64,000 nt of DNA from Pseudisothecium myosuroides (Eukaryota > Streptophyta > Bryopsida > Hypnales > Lembophyllaceae): NCBI GenBank assembly GCA_951799445.1, contig OX637295.1, positions 22,816,001 to 22,880,000 on the forward strand. Reading direction: 5' to 3'. Below, piece by piece: positions 48,320-60,305 of the stretch (position 1 is its first letter; each line of letters starts with the position of its first letter). The notes below the pieces were generated by a model. It ran no database searches. It worked only from the letters and a program-made list of their open reading frames with translations, and was not told the origin of the DNA. The position numbers and the translations under genes were made by a program.

Positions 48320-48475
48320 GGTTTAACTGGCTTTCTAAACTAGCTCTACCTCTGATTTCCTAAACTAGATCTATTACTGACTTCCTAAACTAGAGTTATC
48401 ACTAGGTTCCTAAACTAGAGTTATCACTAATTTCCTAAACTAGATCTATAACTAATTTTCTAAACTAGGTCCTGA
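48320..48475 (-). repeat. Tandem repeat of about 29 bp, LTR-2 only
   Basis: About five units of TTTCCTAAACTAGATCTATA-type sequence (plus-strand reading). Not seen in LTR-1. Confidence 0.7.
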
Positions 48476-48639
48476 TTAGTGGAGAGTTTTTTCAAACAAA
48501 AACCAAAGTTGGGCCCCGCAGAGCATCATCTCGTTGTGGTCTAAAAATCAGCCATGATGCATGTGAGACATGGTCAGTCTAACCAAATCGCAAGACCGGC
48601 CAAGTTTGGGGCGCTGGACAGGCAGTGTACCGGCTTGGT

Positions 48640-48825
48640 CTACCGGCCCTGTACCGGCTGCCGCTGGGCTCCGTTACTGCAGCTGGGCTCCGTTACTGTG
48701 CTGGCTCCGTTACTGTAGCTGGCTCCGTTACTGCAGCTGGGCTGGTCCGCTGGCTGGCTGGTCGCTGGACTGACTGGTCGCTGGGCTGGCTGGTCCGTTG
48801 GTTGGCTGGTCCGTTGGCACCACAA
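48640..48825 (-). repeat. GC-rich tandem repeats, LTR-2 only
   Basis: GGCTCCGTTACTGCAGCTG units (about four) followed by GGCTGGCTGGTCCGTTG-type units (about five), plus-strand reading. These create open frames on both strands that are not genes. Confidence 0.75.
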
Positions 48826-48904
48826 AAATTTTAATCACCCCAACGGGTTCCCTTAGGGGAACCCACTTAACCAATAAAAATTGGAGTTTTGGAAAAATTA
48901 GTGT

Positions 48905-49673
48905 TTGGAGTCAAGGCTTCGCCGTCCGGGGGTTAGGCCCGAGGTTGTGAAGCAAGACGTTCGGCTTAGCAACCACGTATACCAGGGCTAGGTAACTAAA
49001 CTTGGCCCACCACTTCCTACTTCATGCTAGACTCTAATATCTTGGAAGCTAAACTCTGGAGGTTTCTACAAAGGTCTTGGAAACTAGACTTTGGAACTAA
49101 AACCCGGGGGAAGTGCAAAGCTTCGCCGTTAAGTTGGGTTTAACACCAACTTTAGGACTTTTTGACACCTCGGGGGTTCAAGGCTTCGCCGTCTACACTT
49201 TTAACACATGTTTTAGGACTTCAACTTGTCACTAGTTCAAAGCTTCGCCGTTTCCAAGGGAGGGTCCACACAACAAGGGGAGTATTAGAAGAAGGTAGAA
49301 AAGACAAACGTAAGGAACACACGTGGCGAAGCCAAAGCTTCGCCGTCCCGAGGGGGGGTCCACACAACAAGGGGAGTATTAGAAGAAGGTAGAAAAGACA
49401 AACGTAAGGAACACACGTGGCGAAGCCAAAGCTTCGCCGTCCCGAGGGGGGGTCCACACTACAAGGGGAGTATTAGAAGAAGGTAGAAAAGACAAAGTTA
49501 AAGAACACACTTGACAAAGCCAAAGCTTCGCCGTCCCGAGGGGGGGTCCACACAACAAAGGGAGTATTAGAGGAAGGTGAGAATACACAAGTGAGGAAAA
49601 CAACACGGTTAGGACACGTAAAGACACACAACTTCACAAGCTAAAGGCCCCTCAAAGCGGCATCGCCAAGGTA
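48905..49673 (-). repeat. AAGCTT-motif array and conserved block of LTR-2
   Basis: Seven copies of AAAGCTTCGCCGTC-like motif (the complement of GACGGCGAAGCTTT) at about 48912, 49119, 49181, 49239, 49334, 49428 and 49522. Those from 49239 on lie in a 94-95-bp tandem repeat. The complement of TACCTTGGCGATGCC is at 49659-49673. Confidence 0.75.
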
Positions 49674-49994
49674 CGGTGGGGGGTGACTTTAGGATTAGGA
49701 CAAGACACCAAAAGACTCCTAAACTCACAAGTTAGATCACAAAGGAACTACAAGAGAGAGATGAGGACTCTTAACTCGTAACAAAGGTATAACAAACGCA
49801 CGAGAAGTACACAAGGCAAGATAGAAGGACCCCCTAAGGACCTTCAAAGCTTGAAATCTAGCAACAATGGAGCAAAAAGTGCTCCAAAAACACCGTAGAG
49901 GTTTTTGGCTTCAAACGCCAAAATATCCAAAGCAAATTGGACCCACGGACCCAAACAAAAGTGAGGGGGTGTTTTAGAGAGAGAAATGGGGCCC

Positions 49995-50001
49995 TTATAT
50001 A
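49995..50001 (-). promoter_or_regulatory. TATA box of LTR-2
   Basis: Minus-strand TATATAA in CCTATATAAGGGCCCCATTTC, 1290 bp from the LTR 5' end and identical in context to LTR-1. Confidence 0.65.
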
Positions 50002-50414
50002 GGTTTCCCAAGGGCTCACCCCTCCCTCTAGAGTTCTAAGGTAACCTTATCAACGGGGATTTTCATCCTCATCCTCAAAGATTTTCATCCTACATCCTAA
50101 ATTTCTACTTCTACCATCTATGCTGGACCAACATCCTAACTTTTGGAGATTAGCTCCAATCGCCGAACGGATTGCGCCGTTGGATCCAGAACGCCGTGTT
50201 TAGTCCTAGATCCCCTTACCCCCCGTACCGAGGCCAAAAAACCCATCGTAGGCTAATTTAGTTTAAAAACCAAATCGTGGTAAAATCCTAGATCTTGGGG
50301 GTCTCCTATTTTGAGAAATGTGAATAGCCTAGGGTCTCCGGTAGGTGCGAGAGAGTCGGAAAGGACTTTTGGTTGACTTCGTTTCGCCATCGTATGGTCC
50401 CGGAATGCCGGTCA

Positions 50415-50437
50415 ACGTGGCGGGGACCCCGCCACGT
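50415..50437. promoter_or_regulatory. G-box palindrome of LTR-2
   Basis: Same 11-base arms as 35434-35456 with A instead of T at the centre. Confidence 0.5.
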
Positions 50438-51296
50438 GGTTAATTCCTGAGGAATCTCGCCGGTTCGGGTACTTGCCGCTATCGGAATGTCGTGAAACTT
50501 CACGGAGCGCATTATTAACATAAAACAAGCTAGTCTAATTTTTAGTGAGATTTTATTGTAACCTGGGTAATTTCCATGAAATTCCCGTTGGAGGTTAGGA
50601 GGGTTGACCACCCGGAGAAAGGTTCTTCTGCAAGTCGGAAGATGCCGGGATTTTTCACGTGACCTCTCAGGGAGTCGCATGAAAGACGTGCGGGTGTGTT
50701 TCCGTACCTGGCACGATTGGTCAATGGAGATTTAAACTGGACATCTCCTTGAATTAGCGACGGTGCGGGAATCTTCTGCAGGTGGAGGAATCTTGGCAAA
50801 CCGATTTCGCCGTTGGACTCCTGGCATGGGATTCACCCTAGAACACCATCCTTGGGCTGTAGATTCCTCCACGGCCCGGTCTTGCGTGAGTGGCTTCTGC
50901 ATGCTAACAATCGGGATTTTGGGAATTCGTCGATCTAATGGGGAATTCTAAATCTAACTCTAGGACCCGACCTAGTGGCCTCGCTGTGGATCCCTCGGAC
51001 CGACCTAGCCATGAATCGCCACATTCATGGTGGGATTTAGCCCTTTTGGGGCTGTGTGACTCGAATCCTCCAAATTTAACCGTTTCGTTATTTCTACACT
51101 ATTTTAGGCAAGGTTTGGGGGATTCTAAGTAAGAAATACAAATCTAGACCAAATACTATAATGGGTATGACACAACCCTATTTTGGTTCTACACTCTTTT
51201 TATGGTTTTTTCTATACTTTTATCAACTTTAAATTGCAAATTTCCAAAAAAATAATTCTACGAGTCCCAAGTGACAAATTGGGAGCTCACAAGGGG

Positions 51297-51894
51297 TTGG
51301 ATACATGATGTTGTGTTAGGGTCAAAGCTGGGACGCAAAGGTGCAACTAAGTTGCTCGTACAAAATCAGAAGAAGGAAATCTGCACTCAAAAGGTCATTG
51401 TCTCATTGAAGCCGCTAAGAGAAAGCGAAAGCAAGAGCATCAAATTTCAAGGGAACAGAGGAAGAAGAGGGCCAAAGATCAGGTCACTCTTTGAAGTTTC
51501 TATGCAATTTCACGGAACTCTAAAAATTGTGGCCCCCTTGATTTATACGATCCATTGATGACCATGCTTTTTTTTACTAATAAGGGTAAAGAGTGCCTCA
51601 TTGCAACTTCACCAAGTTTAATTGTCCACATCAAAATCCATGTCTTTAGACATAAATTTCGTTGCTACATCAAATGCGCAAGTAGAATATTTGTGTCATT
51701 GTAAGGTCCACTCCGCCAATTCTTGTTGTCTTTGTGTCAACTGACTCTCCAAACTATATTTGCAATGAAGATGATCTAGACTTCAATGCGGTTCATGGCC
51801 TCCCGGACAACAGTGACTTGTCGGATGACAATATGGACGGTGGGGAGGAACTAAAGCTTCTTATTTGCTTTATAAAGCCAAATTACGATTTGAT
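51297..51894. other. Unrecognised sequence right of LTR-2
   Basis: A 95-codon open stretch from 51271 begins inside the LTR end and continues with basic residues. I do not recognise it. The stretch near 51770-51850 (acidic NEDDLD..DLPDNSDLSDDN if read across frames) may be the N-terminus of pseudogene B. Confidence 0.3.
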
Positions 51895-54800
51895 ATGAAA
51901 ATTTCAAATGGAGTGGAGCATAAAGTGTCCCTGGGCTGAGATGGTATTCATGGCCAATGGGTGGCTCCACATGGTCAAGTGTGCTTAGAAGTGGAAAAAA
52001 GTTTCAGTTGATGGCATTAAAGTGGAACACTATATACAAACATGGTCATTGTAAAGTATATAAAGCTAAATTATTGTTGTATGCTGCCAGACACCCTACC
52101 TTTGTCCTCCAACAAATCAACAATTGCACTACAACAAAAGCATGGCGGAAGCGGGTTCAATTCGTAACTATGTTTTAACTCTTGTAACTAGTCAGCCAAT
52201 GGCTGAGTTTGAATCTAAGTTTAATTTGTTTGTTTGTTGGAAACTCCAAATTGCCCTTCCATGCACTAGAGTGTAAGTGCCGGTTGGATAATGGCTGAGT
52301 TCATGTACTTCTTTGTGCAAGAACGCATGAAAGCTATGATAAAATCTCTCAAATATATTGCAATGACGTATTGACGTGTGACAAAACATTTGGGGTTGAC
52401 AATTGCTCTTATATTGTTGTGCGCATTTATATTATGCAAGATTGGATTTGTATGCCGCTCTTCATAACCTTCCAGAAATTTGAGTCTGACAGAGCAATAG
52501 CAGATAGTTTGACAGTCTTTTTGAGGGGTGTTCTTGGTATTCATGGAGATTTGGATCTACTCAAAGTAGCTATGAAGTTTATCTGCTTTGGAACAAATGG
52601 CATCTTTGTGTTTCATCAATGTAGGACAAGGGTGAGCATCCAATTGAAGGCAAAATTTGCGCCGCACGTGACCAACGTATATTGGATGGGATACTGAGTT
52701 AATTTGGCTATGAAAATGCTAAACAAACTTAATTTGTTCCATGCAATTGAAGATCTTTATAAGCTTTGTCATGCTTACTTTGCCCATTCTCCCAAATGGC
52801 ACACAAAGTTTTATGTGTTGACATAGTTACTTGGTATAAAAGGCTTGAAGTTGAAAAAAATTACAACAAGGTGGATATCTTTGATTTTTTCATTGCGGCA
52901 TCTTTTAAGTGAATACAGAAGCGTGGCTTCAAAGATGTGGTTGGATTCTACAAACAAGTTTGAAAAGGTATGATTCAACATTTCACCTCACTAGCCGTTT
53001 TTTAAGATTCCATGTTACCGTTATTTGCTTCCTTTTCCATGTTATTGTTCTGTGTTGTGGTTTAGGTTGCTCTTGCAAGGGATGCTGCTCCTAGACTAAT
53101 GCAAATGTTTCCTTCTTGCAACAAAGTCTTCATACAAAGGCTATAGATTTGCTGGACAAGATGCTAGACCCTTACTATGCAATTGGCATGATTTGTCTTC
53201 TGCCACTATTGAAAGTCATGGATGTTCTAATTCAATTTTTACAACAATGCAATGTATTTATTTGCAACTTCGTTGGAGCACTCAAAAAATCTTTGCGGAA
53301 GCTTTTTGAGATGTACAAAGGTGATGGCTGAGCTTTCTCTAAACATGAATTTGTGCACTTCACAAACTTGTTGGAGCTCAAGCATGACTAAATTGTTCTG
53401 TTGTGGAGCTCCATGGACCTAAACGAGGTGCAATACTTTCAGTTTGTTTGTAATGGAGAGAAGTTTGCCGCAAAGCATAAGGGCATAATCATAATTAGGA
53501 AATCTTGGAATTCACTTATTGAAGGTGTGAAGAGCCAATGCACAAGTATGGCTTCTTATAGCTAAACTTAGTATTGTAATCTTTTGAAGATTCATTCTTA
53601 GCGATTTGTGGTTGCTTGGACCCTCAAGCCTCTTTTGATTGGAAGCAAGTGTCACCCAACAACTCATTGACGAGTTCAGTACTTGTTTCTTGCACATGGT
53701 CTAGTTGACACTCTCGGTATTGTTTACCCTCAGTACTGGAGGCAAACAAATGCTGAGAAGAGCTTTAAGAAGCACCTCAATGTCATCAAAAAACATTATG
53801 GCATGGGGAGAGAAATTGGATCGAAGAAGATGATAACAAGCGCCTAATCGATTCTAGCAATGTTGGACTATTTTCAGCTCGAAGTCTAACAACACTTATC
53901 CAAGTTATTATATCCATGCTACTGAACTGCATGGTTGCCTTGGAAGACCCCAACTTAGTTATAAATCCTTTAACTCAAATGTGGTGGATTTGGGATACCA
54001 ACACTTATTTATCAAAGGAGATTTCAGAATATGTAAAATTGGTTGAAATTGCCATGATACATGTTTTAACCCCTAAAGGTCCAAGGCATTTTCTGGCTCC
54101 GAAATCACTGAAAACAGTCATTTCTGCTGCGATCACTCCCTAAACCAAAAAAAACTTTTTTTTAGAATCTAACGGTAGGATCTTGTACTTCACTTGTCTC
54201 AGATCATGTGGTAAAAGTTTCATGAAGTTTGACCGTAAGGATTGGAAGATATTAGCATTTGAAGTTGGAAAAAGAAGTTTTTTTGAACTCTGGATTGCAA
54301 TTTCAGATGATTTTGACGGCCATTTGTGGATTTTTTTGCATTGCACACCATAAAGTTAAATTTTTTTATGTTGAAAATTTGAGTTGAGAGTCAAGGAGAA
54401 AAACTTTAGAGTATAAAAAATTGATATTCACATATAAAAAAATTGTTAAGTAAAAGTAAGTCCAAAATTGAACAAAACACTAAATCTTCAATTGCTCTTA
54501 GATAGAATTAAAAAACCATAATCCCAACGGTGGGATTGTTCTTGCAAACAAACTTAACCTTTTCCAAAATAATAATTTGAAAAAATTTGAAAATTGCATT
54601 CAAAAATGAATTTTATAAGTAATTTTTTGAAGAAGACTCTTAGACTGCCCGAAAAACAAGATTGTCCATAACTTTCTCATTTTTAGTCCAAATAGAATGA
54701 ATCAAAGCTTCAGATGTAGACAAAAACATAATCTTTGTGGGAAAAATTTAAAATTAAAAAAAATCATTTTTTTTGTTTTTTTTTCCTGCCCGGCGAACTG

Positions 54801-55177
54801 CTTTTTTGACTTCAAGTGGCATAACTTTTGCTCCCGGGCACCAATTTTAAAAAAAAATTATATTTTTAGAAAGCTAATGTGATTTCCTATCTTCAAAAAA
54901 AAATTCAAAAAATCAGGTCAAAATTTCAGGTTGCACGAGCCTGCCCGAAATCCCAAGTGTCCCCCGAGGGGACTTTGGGCCTTTAGGGGTTAAGGTCCAA
55001 TGAAGACGATGGTGTTTTTTGTCACTTGCCTTTTTGAAGGATAAGCTTTGCAACTATTTGCAAGTTGATCACCTTAGCCTTGTAGTTGGCATGCATGGAC
55101 AGAAGGTTTACAAATTGGAAGATTTTCTATATAAAAAGTGCTTCATGCAGTGGGTTAACCATGCTGATAACTATTGA
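51895..55177 (+). pseudogene. hAT-type transposase pseudogene B
   Basis: The most complete hAT-type copy. Reading through stops and frameshifts gives EWSIKCPWAEMVFMANGWLH, then VKCA..KVEHY, NCSYIVVRIYIMQDWICMPL, MKFICFGTNGIFVFHQCRTR, KFAPHVTNVYWMGY..NLAMKMLNKL, TRWISL, ALARDAAPRLM, IVYPQYWRQTNAEKSFKKHL, PLTQMWWIWDTN, and the dimerisation motif ISEYVKLVEIAMIHVL..SNEDD. It ends with GMHGQKVYKLEDFLYKKC and a stop at 55175-55177. A TTAA MITE (54070-54989) splits it within the last conserved motif. Removing it with one TTAA restores the frame across the junction. Many other lesions show the gene was already dead or has decayed since. Confidence 0.7.
54070..54989. mobile_element. TTAA piggyBac-like MITE (type P1), inverted, inside pseudogene B
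   Basis: CCCCTAAAGGTCCAAGGCA at the left, GGCCTTTAGGGG at the right, TTAA on both sides (54066-54069, 54990-54993). 920 bp, homologous to the reverse complement of 2311-3287. Confidence 0.85.
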
Positions 55178-55989
55178 TATGGGATTTTGGGGTAGCGTTG
55201 GAACTAGTGGTCTCTTCATACCATCCTTGTTTTTATGTCTTACAGATTTGATGTCTATAGTTTTTTAGATATGTTCTTTGTAGCTGCAGATTTCTTGCTG
55301 TGGATTTTGTTTGTCTTTTTCTGGCAATTGCAATCTTTGAGCATGAGCTTTTTTTTTCCTTGTTTTTTTGTGCCTTGTAATTTCCTTTTCATAAGCTCTA
55401 ACTTCTAACTTTCAAGGGTGCAAACTAGTTTGAACAATGTCAATTTCTATAGTTCTAGGTTTTTTTCTTATGAATGCAAATCTTTATGAGTCGTCATCCT
55501 TCTCTCGAATATTGAGAAGCAATTTAATTTGATGCAGCTAGCTAGCGTTAATTAGATTTTGCAGTCACTATTGGAATTCATTCACCCCTATAGTAACGTT
55601 TGTAGCAATAGGAGCTGCTTCATCTGTAAATGGTTCAACCTACATATATACACATCAAAGTAGACTTAAGTTGTAGTTTAACAAGTACTCAATAAAACAT
55701 GAATCGCACTCTCAAGAATTTGGTTATCGCCCATTTTGCACCACTCTTCAAAACTTGGTCTTCCTATTTTGCACCAGTCCAAGAGCTGAAATTGCCAAAG
55801 ATGTTTTTTCGGGTTTTATTCTGATGCCATACTACTCACATTGAATCATAACTTGGAGCCAAATTTTGCACCAAAAATAAATTTGAGTGCGTCTAACCTT
55901 GGCCACTTACTTTTCATTTGGAGCCCACATTCGGCTTTCTTTAAAATTGGGAAAAAAAATATTGGTTTAGTATAATCTATTTACAAGAT
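55178..55989. other. Intergenic sequence
   Basis: No recognised feature. Includes two short related stretches around 55735-55775 (CCCATTTTGCACCA, CCTATTTTGCACCA). Confidence 0.4.
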
Positions 55990-56505
55990 TGGCTCGAACG
56001 CAATGCGAAGGAATTTTTTACAAAATACTTAACAATTCTTGTGGCTTACTCTTGTAAGCCCAACTTGATAGAAGTTTATAAGGAGAAGAATTTGATTCCA
56101 CGTGTATTAGACCAGTACAAATTGGAAATTGAGCAAGGTTTGTTTAAGTTAGCCATGTTGAACAATGCCGAAAGCACATGGAGCCTCCTTTTGACATTAA
56201 CCTTCTCACTTGTCTTTGGAGTTATCTAGACGCATATACTAATATCAAAGTGAAGGCATTTTTTTATTACTAAGAGTTAGTTGAATCGCTGAAGTTGCAA
56301 TAGTGCAAGTTCTAAGATCTGTTCAAAATGAAAGGTGCTTTAGCTCACTTGCATTTTTCAAAAACAAGTTGCAAAATTCTTTAGACACCCATCTTCAATG
56401 TACAATTGGAATGTATTTGCAGAAGATCTTCACTTTGGAGGCTTTTTATATGATGATGCCAATGGGTGGATGGAGCAGATTGTCTCTATGGGCTTTGAGC
56501 TGAGT
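55990..56505 (+). pseudogene. hAT-type transposase C-terminal fragment D
   Basis: NAKEFFTKYLTIL, then LIPRVLDQYKLEIEQGLFKL and AMLNNAEST. After a gap with stops come IVQVLRSVQNERCFSSLAFF, KNKLQNSLDTHLQ and MYLQKIFTLEAFY. This is the dimerisation end of the same family as pseudogene B, but a separate copy: the motif here is VLRSVQNER, that in B VL-RSNEDD. Confidence 0.6.
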
Positions 56506-59500
56506 CTTTAGGTTAGAGGTATTACTGAAGTCTTAGATCCATGCTTGTTCTAGAATTTTTTCTTGAATGGATGGACTCTTGCTAAGCCTCTTGTATCCAT
56601 GAAGAGCATCTATGAATGAATTTAAAATTTCTTACCTCATATTCTAGCATGTAAGGTAGCAACACCCATAACTGTCAATTTAAGCAATTCAACATAGTTA
56701 GAGGTACCTTTTTCTAGAATTTTTTTTTTTAGTATTAGCAATTGAAAATCATGAATATTGAAAAAAAATAGAATTTTTGGATGAGGCATCTAATTTCTGT
56801 GAGTTTTCAAGGTAGAACACCTTAGGGCACCCTAAACCACACTCTAGTAAAGTTTCCTTGATTCTAGTATCGAAATCTAAAAAAATAAGAGCCAACCACA
56901 ATTAAGGATAGACATGGTTTCAAGGTACTTTTGGAGACACTTAATAGGGAACTCTACAATTAAAATATAGGTACACTGATGGTTGTGGGTGCTGCTACCT
57001 TACATATTGTGGAAGTACATATTCTCCCAAGTGCCATAGTACATTAACACTTCCAAACAATCTCGTCTTTTCTGTCTCAAAATAATTCCACCAAGTGCTG
57101 GAATTTTCTACCACTTTCAAGCAATATGTGCCAGAGAGATTAGCCAAAATAAAGACCATCGCTAGTATAAATCACTGACAAAAATTTATCCTTTGCCATG
57201 TGGGCAACAAAAGAAAAGACAAATGTAGCTAGCCTAACTTTTTGTTGAAAAGCAAAAATAAAAGGATTGGAGACAGCATGTTACATTTGCATGTGCTGAC
57301 AAAGTTGGCCAATTATAATAGAATACAAAGCATTCTCTAAATTTCCATGCGGTGGTGTGACTAATAGATGAAAGAAAAATCAATGAACTTTGGTATTGTG
57401 TTTCTTGGAAGGTCAATACAATTTAAGAATTCATTTTGACCTACAATAAAATGTCATCATTATTTTGGGACCTAATGCACTGTATTTGATATTGCAAATA
57501 GTGGCATTTTAACTCTAATGGCTCAAAATACCATATACCATTGGAAAGGCTTTGTTAGAGCTAAATTCTAATCATGTATATAATTTTACTTTCTAGAAAC
57601 CACTTTGACTACAAGACAATTCTACTCATTCAGTTCTTTCCCCTACTCACCTAAGAATAAATGGCCACTGCTTTGATCACAAATGTATGTAAAGGCACTA
57701 TTGACCCTAGTGGGTGGTGATAACTTTAGAGGCTTTTGCCAATTTTACTTACACATTGATATTTACCTTTACTACATTTTCAACCCAATTCCAATTTTTT
57801 TTCAATCTAGTTCTTTGAAATTAGTAGAATGGAATTGATTTCGTGCAAATCATTCAAAATCAAGGATTTCTAAAACATTTTTAAATGCCACAATTATAAT
57901 ATTACACTCTAGAATTGGCATCCATGAGAGACACAAATTCAACTCTTTAAGGAACTTTGAATATAAGAACTAATGTAAAATATTTGAAAATTTTAGGCAA
58001 TACAAGAAGTTGAGAATGATTGACTTTCACCAATAAAGAATTCAAAACTTTATGTATATTTTCAAATTTTTTTTACACAAAACAAAGTTGGGTTGATATC
58101 AACAACCAACTGCTTCAACCAATTCATGTATTGTACCGAGATCGCTAAATATGAACCCAAATAAGAATTTGATTGGTCAATGCATTTGGATTTGGAATTG
58201 AAAAGGATTCTCAAAGGAACAATTTAGTGCACTTTATAGGAAACAAAATTGGGGCACGAATTGGAATATGGTTCTTCAACCTTAAATACCACATTTATTT
58301 AGTTCTACCTTTATGACATATACAACTATAATTGCCATTTATTGCAAAACTAGAATTTGGATGAAGTAATAATTTTTGTTTTCCAATGAAAATAATGAAA
58401 TATTATTAAATTAAAAGAGTAAAACTTTAAATCAAATATAGAGAGGCATTGTTCACTTTCAAAGTTTATATTAGCCCTAAAGATTTGTTAGTATGTTTGA
58501 CCAAAAAATTGTCATCTCTAGCGCAAAGAACTAATATGCCACATTTAACTACTTCTAGACTTTTGAAAGTCCAAAATTAATAACGGTCATCAAAAAAAAA
58601 TGATCATCAAAAAATAATGCAAAACATCAGGAGATCAATACAAAACATCCAGAGATCTATACAAAAATCGAGAAACCTGTATATAAACATCGTAGGATCT
58701 CCCAATGTTATCATTGGGAGGGCCCATGATGTTTTGTCCATAGTTCACTAAATAGTCCAATAGTAGTTAAATATGATTTTTTTTCCATCATCAACTATAA
58801 GATCTTGAATTAGACTTGTATAAGAATGTGTAGAAAAAAATTTAAATTATTTGACTTTGTAGATTGTAAAATCCATGTTCAAAATAAAAAGAAGTTTTTT
58901 TGCACCGACTCTAGATTTCCAAACTTTGGATCCTCTTCACTTAAATTTTGATTGATTGATTTCATTTAATTGATTCTATTTGGATTAGTGATGTAAAAGT
59001 TATAAAGAATGGCATTACATGATTTGTCATGTATGATTGTGTTATTGTTTAATAATTATAATCATATTTTAATAAAACAATTGTTAAATAAAATTAAAAT
59101 TCTAAAGCAAACACTAATTATGTATAAAAAAGAAAGAGATTTTTTCTTTACTATGATTGTATTTTAATAATAAGCTGTAATATTGTTATTTTATTATTAA
59201 AATAATAATATAGAATACTATTTAATAACCTTATATTCTATTTTTATATTAAAATAATAATGTTAGATTTCACATTATATTAGATTATTGAAAGGTGGGA
59301 TTTGAAAGTTTATGTCCTATATTGTCACATTTGTCTATTACTACTATAATATCATTTGTCTATATAAATACTATAAAATTCTTTTTAAATATGGCCACTT
59401 GGACGGCCTAGGTTGTGATTATAAAAAATTCTAAGTATAGACCTATAATTTTTTTATACCATTTTTAATATATTCTAAAGAATAGGCATATTTAACTCAA

Positions 59501-60301
59501 AACTTATGTTGGTAATAAAAGAGTGGTTAATAATACTATGAACAAGTCCAAAAATAGCTTTTGTCTCCTAAAATCCACCTTAAATGATTATGGATAGAAC
59601 CAAATTTCTATCTAAGTCTAAATTATTTTCATAGAGTATTTTCATAGAATATATATTTTGAGTATTACAATTTGTTATTTTGTCATGATGTTGCATATAA
59701 ATGCATTCAAAATGAGGGTTCACTTGTGTTACATCTAAAGAATATATCTTAATTTGAGTGGGATAAAATAACTTACACTATATTATGGCAAGACATACAC
59801 CATTGGGTTGATAATTCGATAGTTAAGATTTTTCATTTAGATGTCATACTATAATCTATACCTTATCATACTCAAGTATGTCACCATTGTAGGGTATACA
59901 ATCAGTTTGTAACTTTAAGACATTTTTGAGATGCAATAATGATCCAAAATTGAAAATGCGACATATTAATAGATCTCACTTAGCATGTAGACAAACTATT
60001 GTTACTATTGAACACTTCAATATTGAAAACACAATTTACCTTTGGTGAGCATATCTAGTAGACTGCTTAAAGATTCTACATAATCAATTTTAAAATTAAA
60101 TGCCAGATTTTCAGGAATATTATTTTCTAAATTTTTTGGTATGACATGAAAGAGAATCCTCAAATACATTTACAAATACATGCATTCATCTAATTTTGTT
60201 TTTTACAGATAATATTTAATTACATACATGAATGTTGAACTTTCAAGCATTTTACAATATTTGGAGAGGTTCTATAAGTCAAAAAAGGTTGTAAATTCCC
60301 T
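56506..60301. other. Gene-free AT-rich stretch
   Basis: Nearly 4 kb without a frame over about 60 codons. Only low-complexity A/T sequence, a short hairpin at 58698-58716 (CTCCCAATG..CATTGGGAG) and poly-AT tracts around 59.1-59.3 kb. Confidence 0.45.
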
Positions 60302-60305
60302 TTAA

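Larger units (their letters stand above)
46293..51291 (-). mobile_element. Solo LTR (LTR-2), 5.0 kb, opposite orientation to LTR-1
   Basis: On the minus strand it starts TGTGAGCTCCCAATTTGTCA and ends CCAGCGCCCACA. Exact 5-bp duplication AGGGG at 46288-46292 and 51292-51296. It is closely similar to LTR-1 along most of its length, so the two form a giant inverted repeat with a 6.9-kb spacer. It is 186 bp longer than LTR-1, partly because a 94-bp tandem unit is present in more copies. Because the TSDs differ, the two LTRs are independent insertions and not the arms of one element. Confidence 0.88.

Noticed and set aside
48570..48834. Open frames on both strands at the tandem arrays of LTR-2
   Set aside because: Produced by simple repetition of GGCTCCGTTACTG and GGCTGGTCC units; no coding signal.
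34579..51291. LTR-1 and LTR-2 as the terminal inverted repeats of one giant DNA transposon
   Set aside because: Each has its own distinct 5-bp TSD immediately at both of its ends, and LTR-1 lies wholly inside the piggyBac element.
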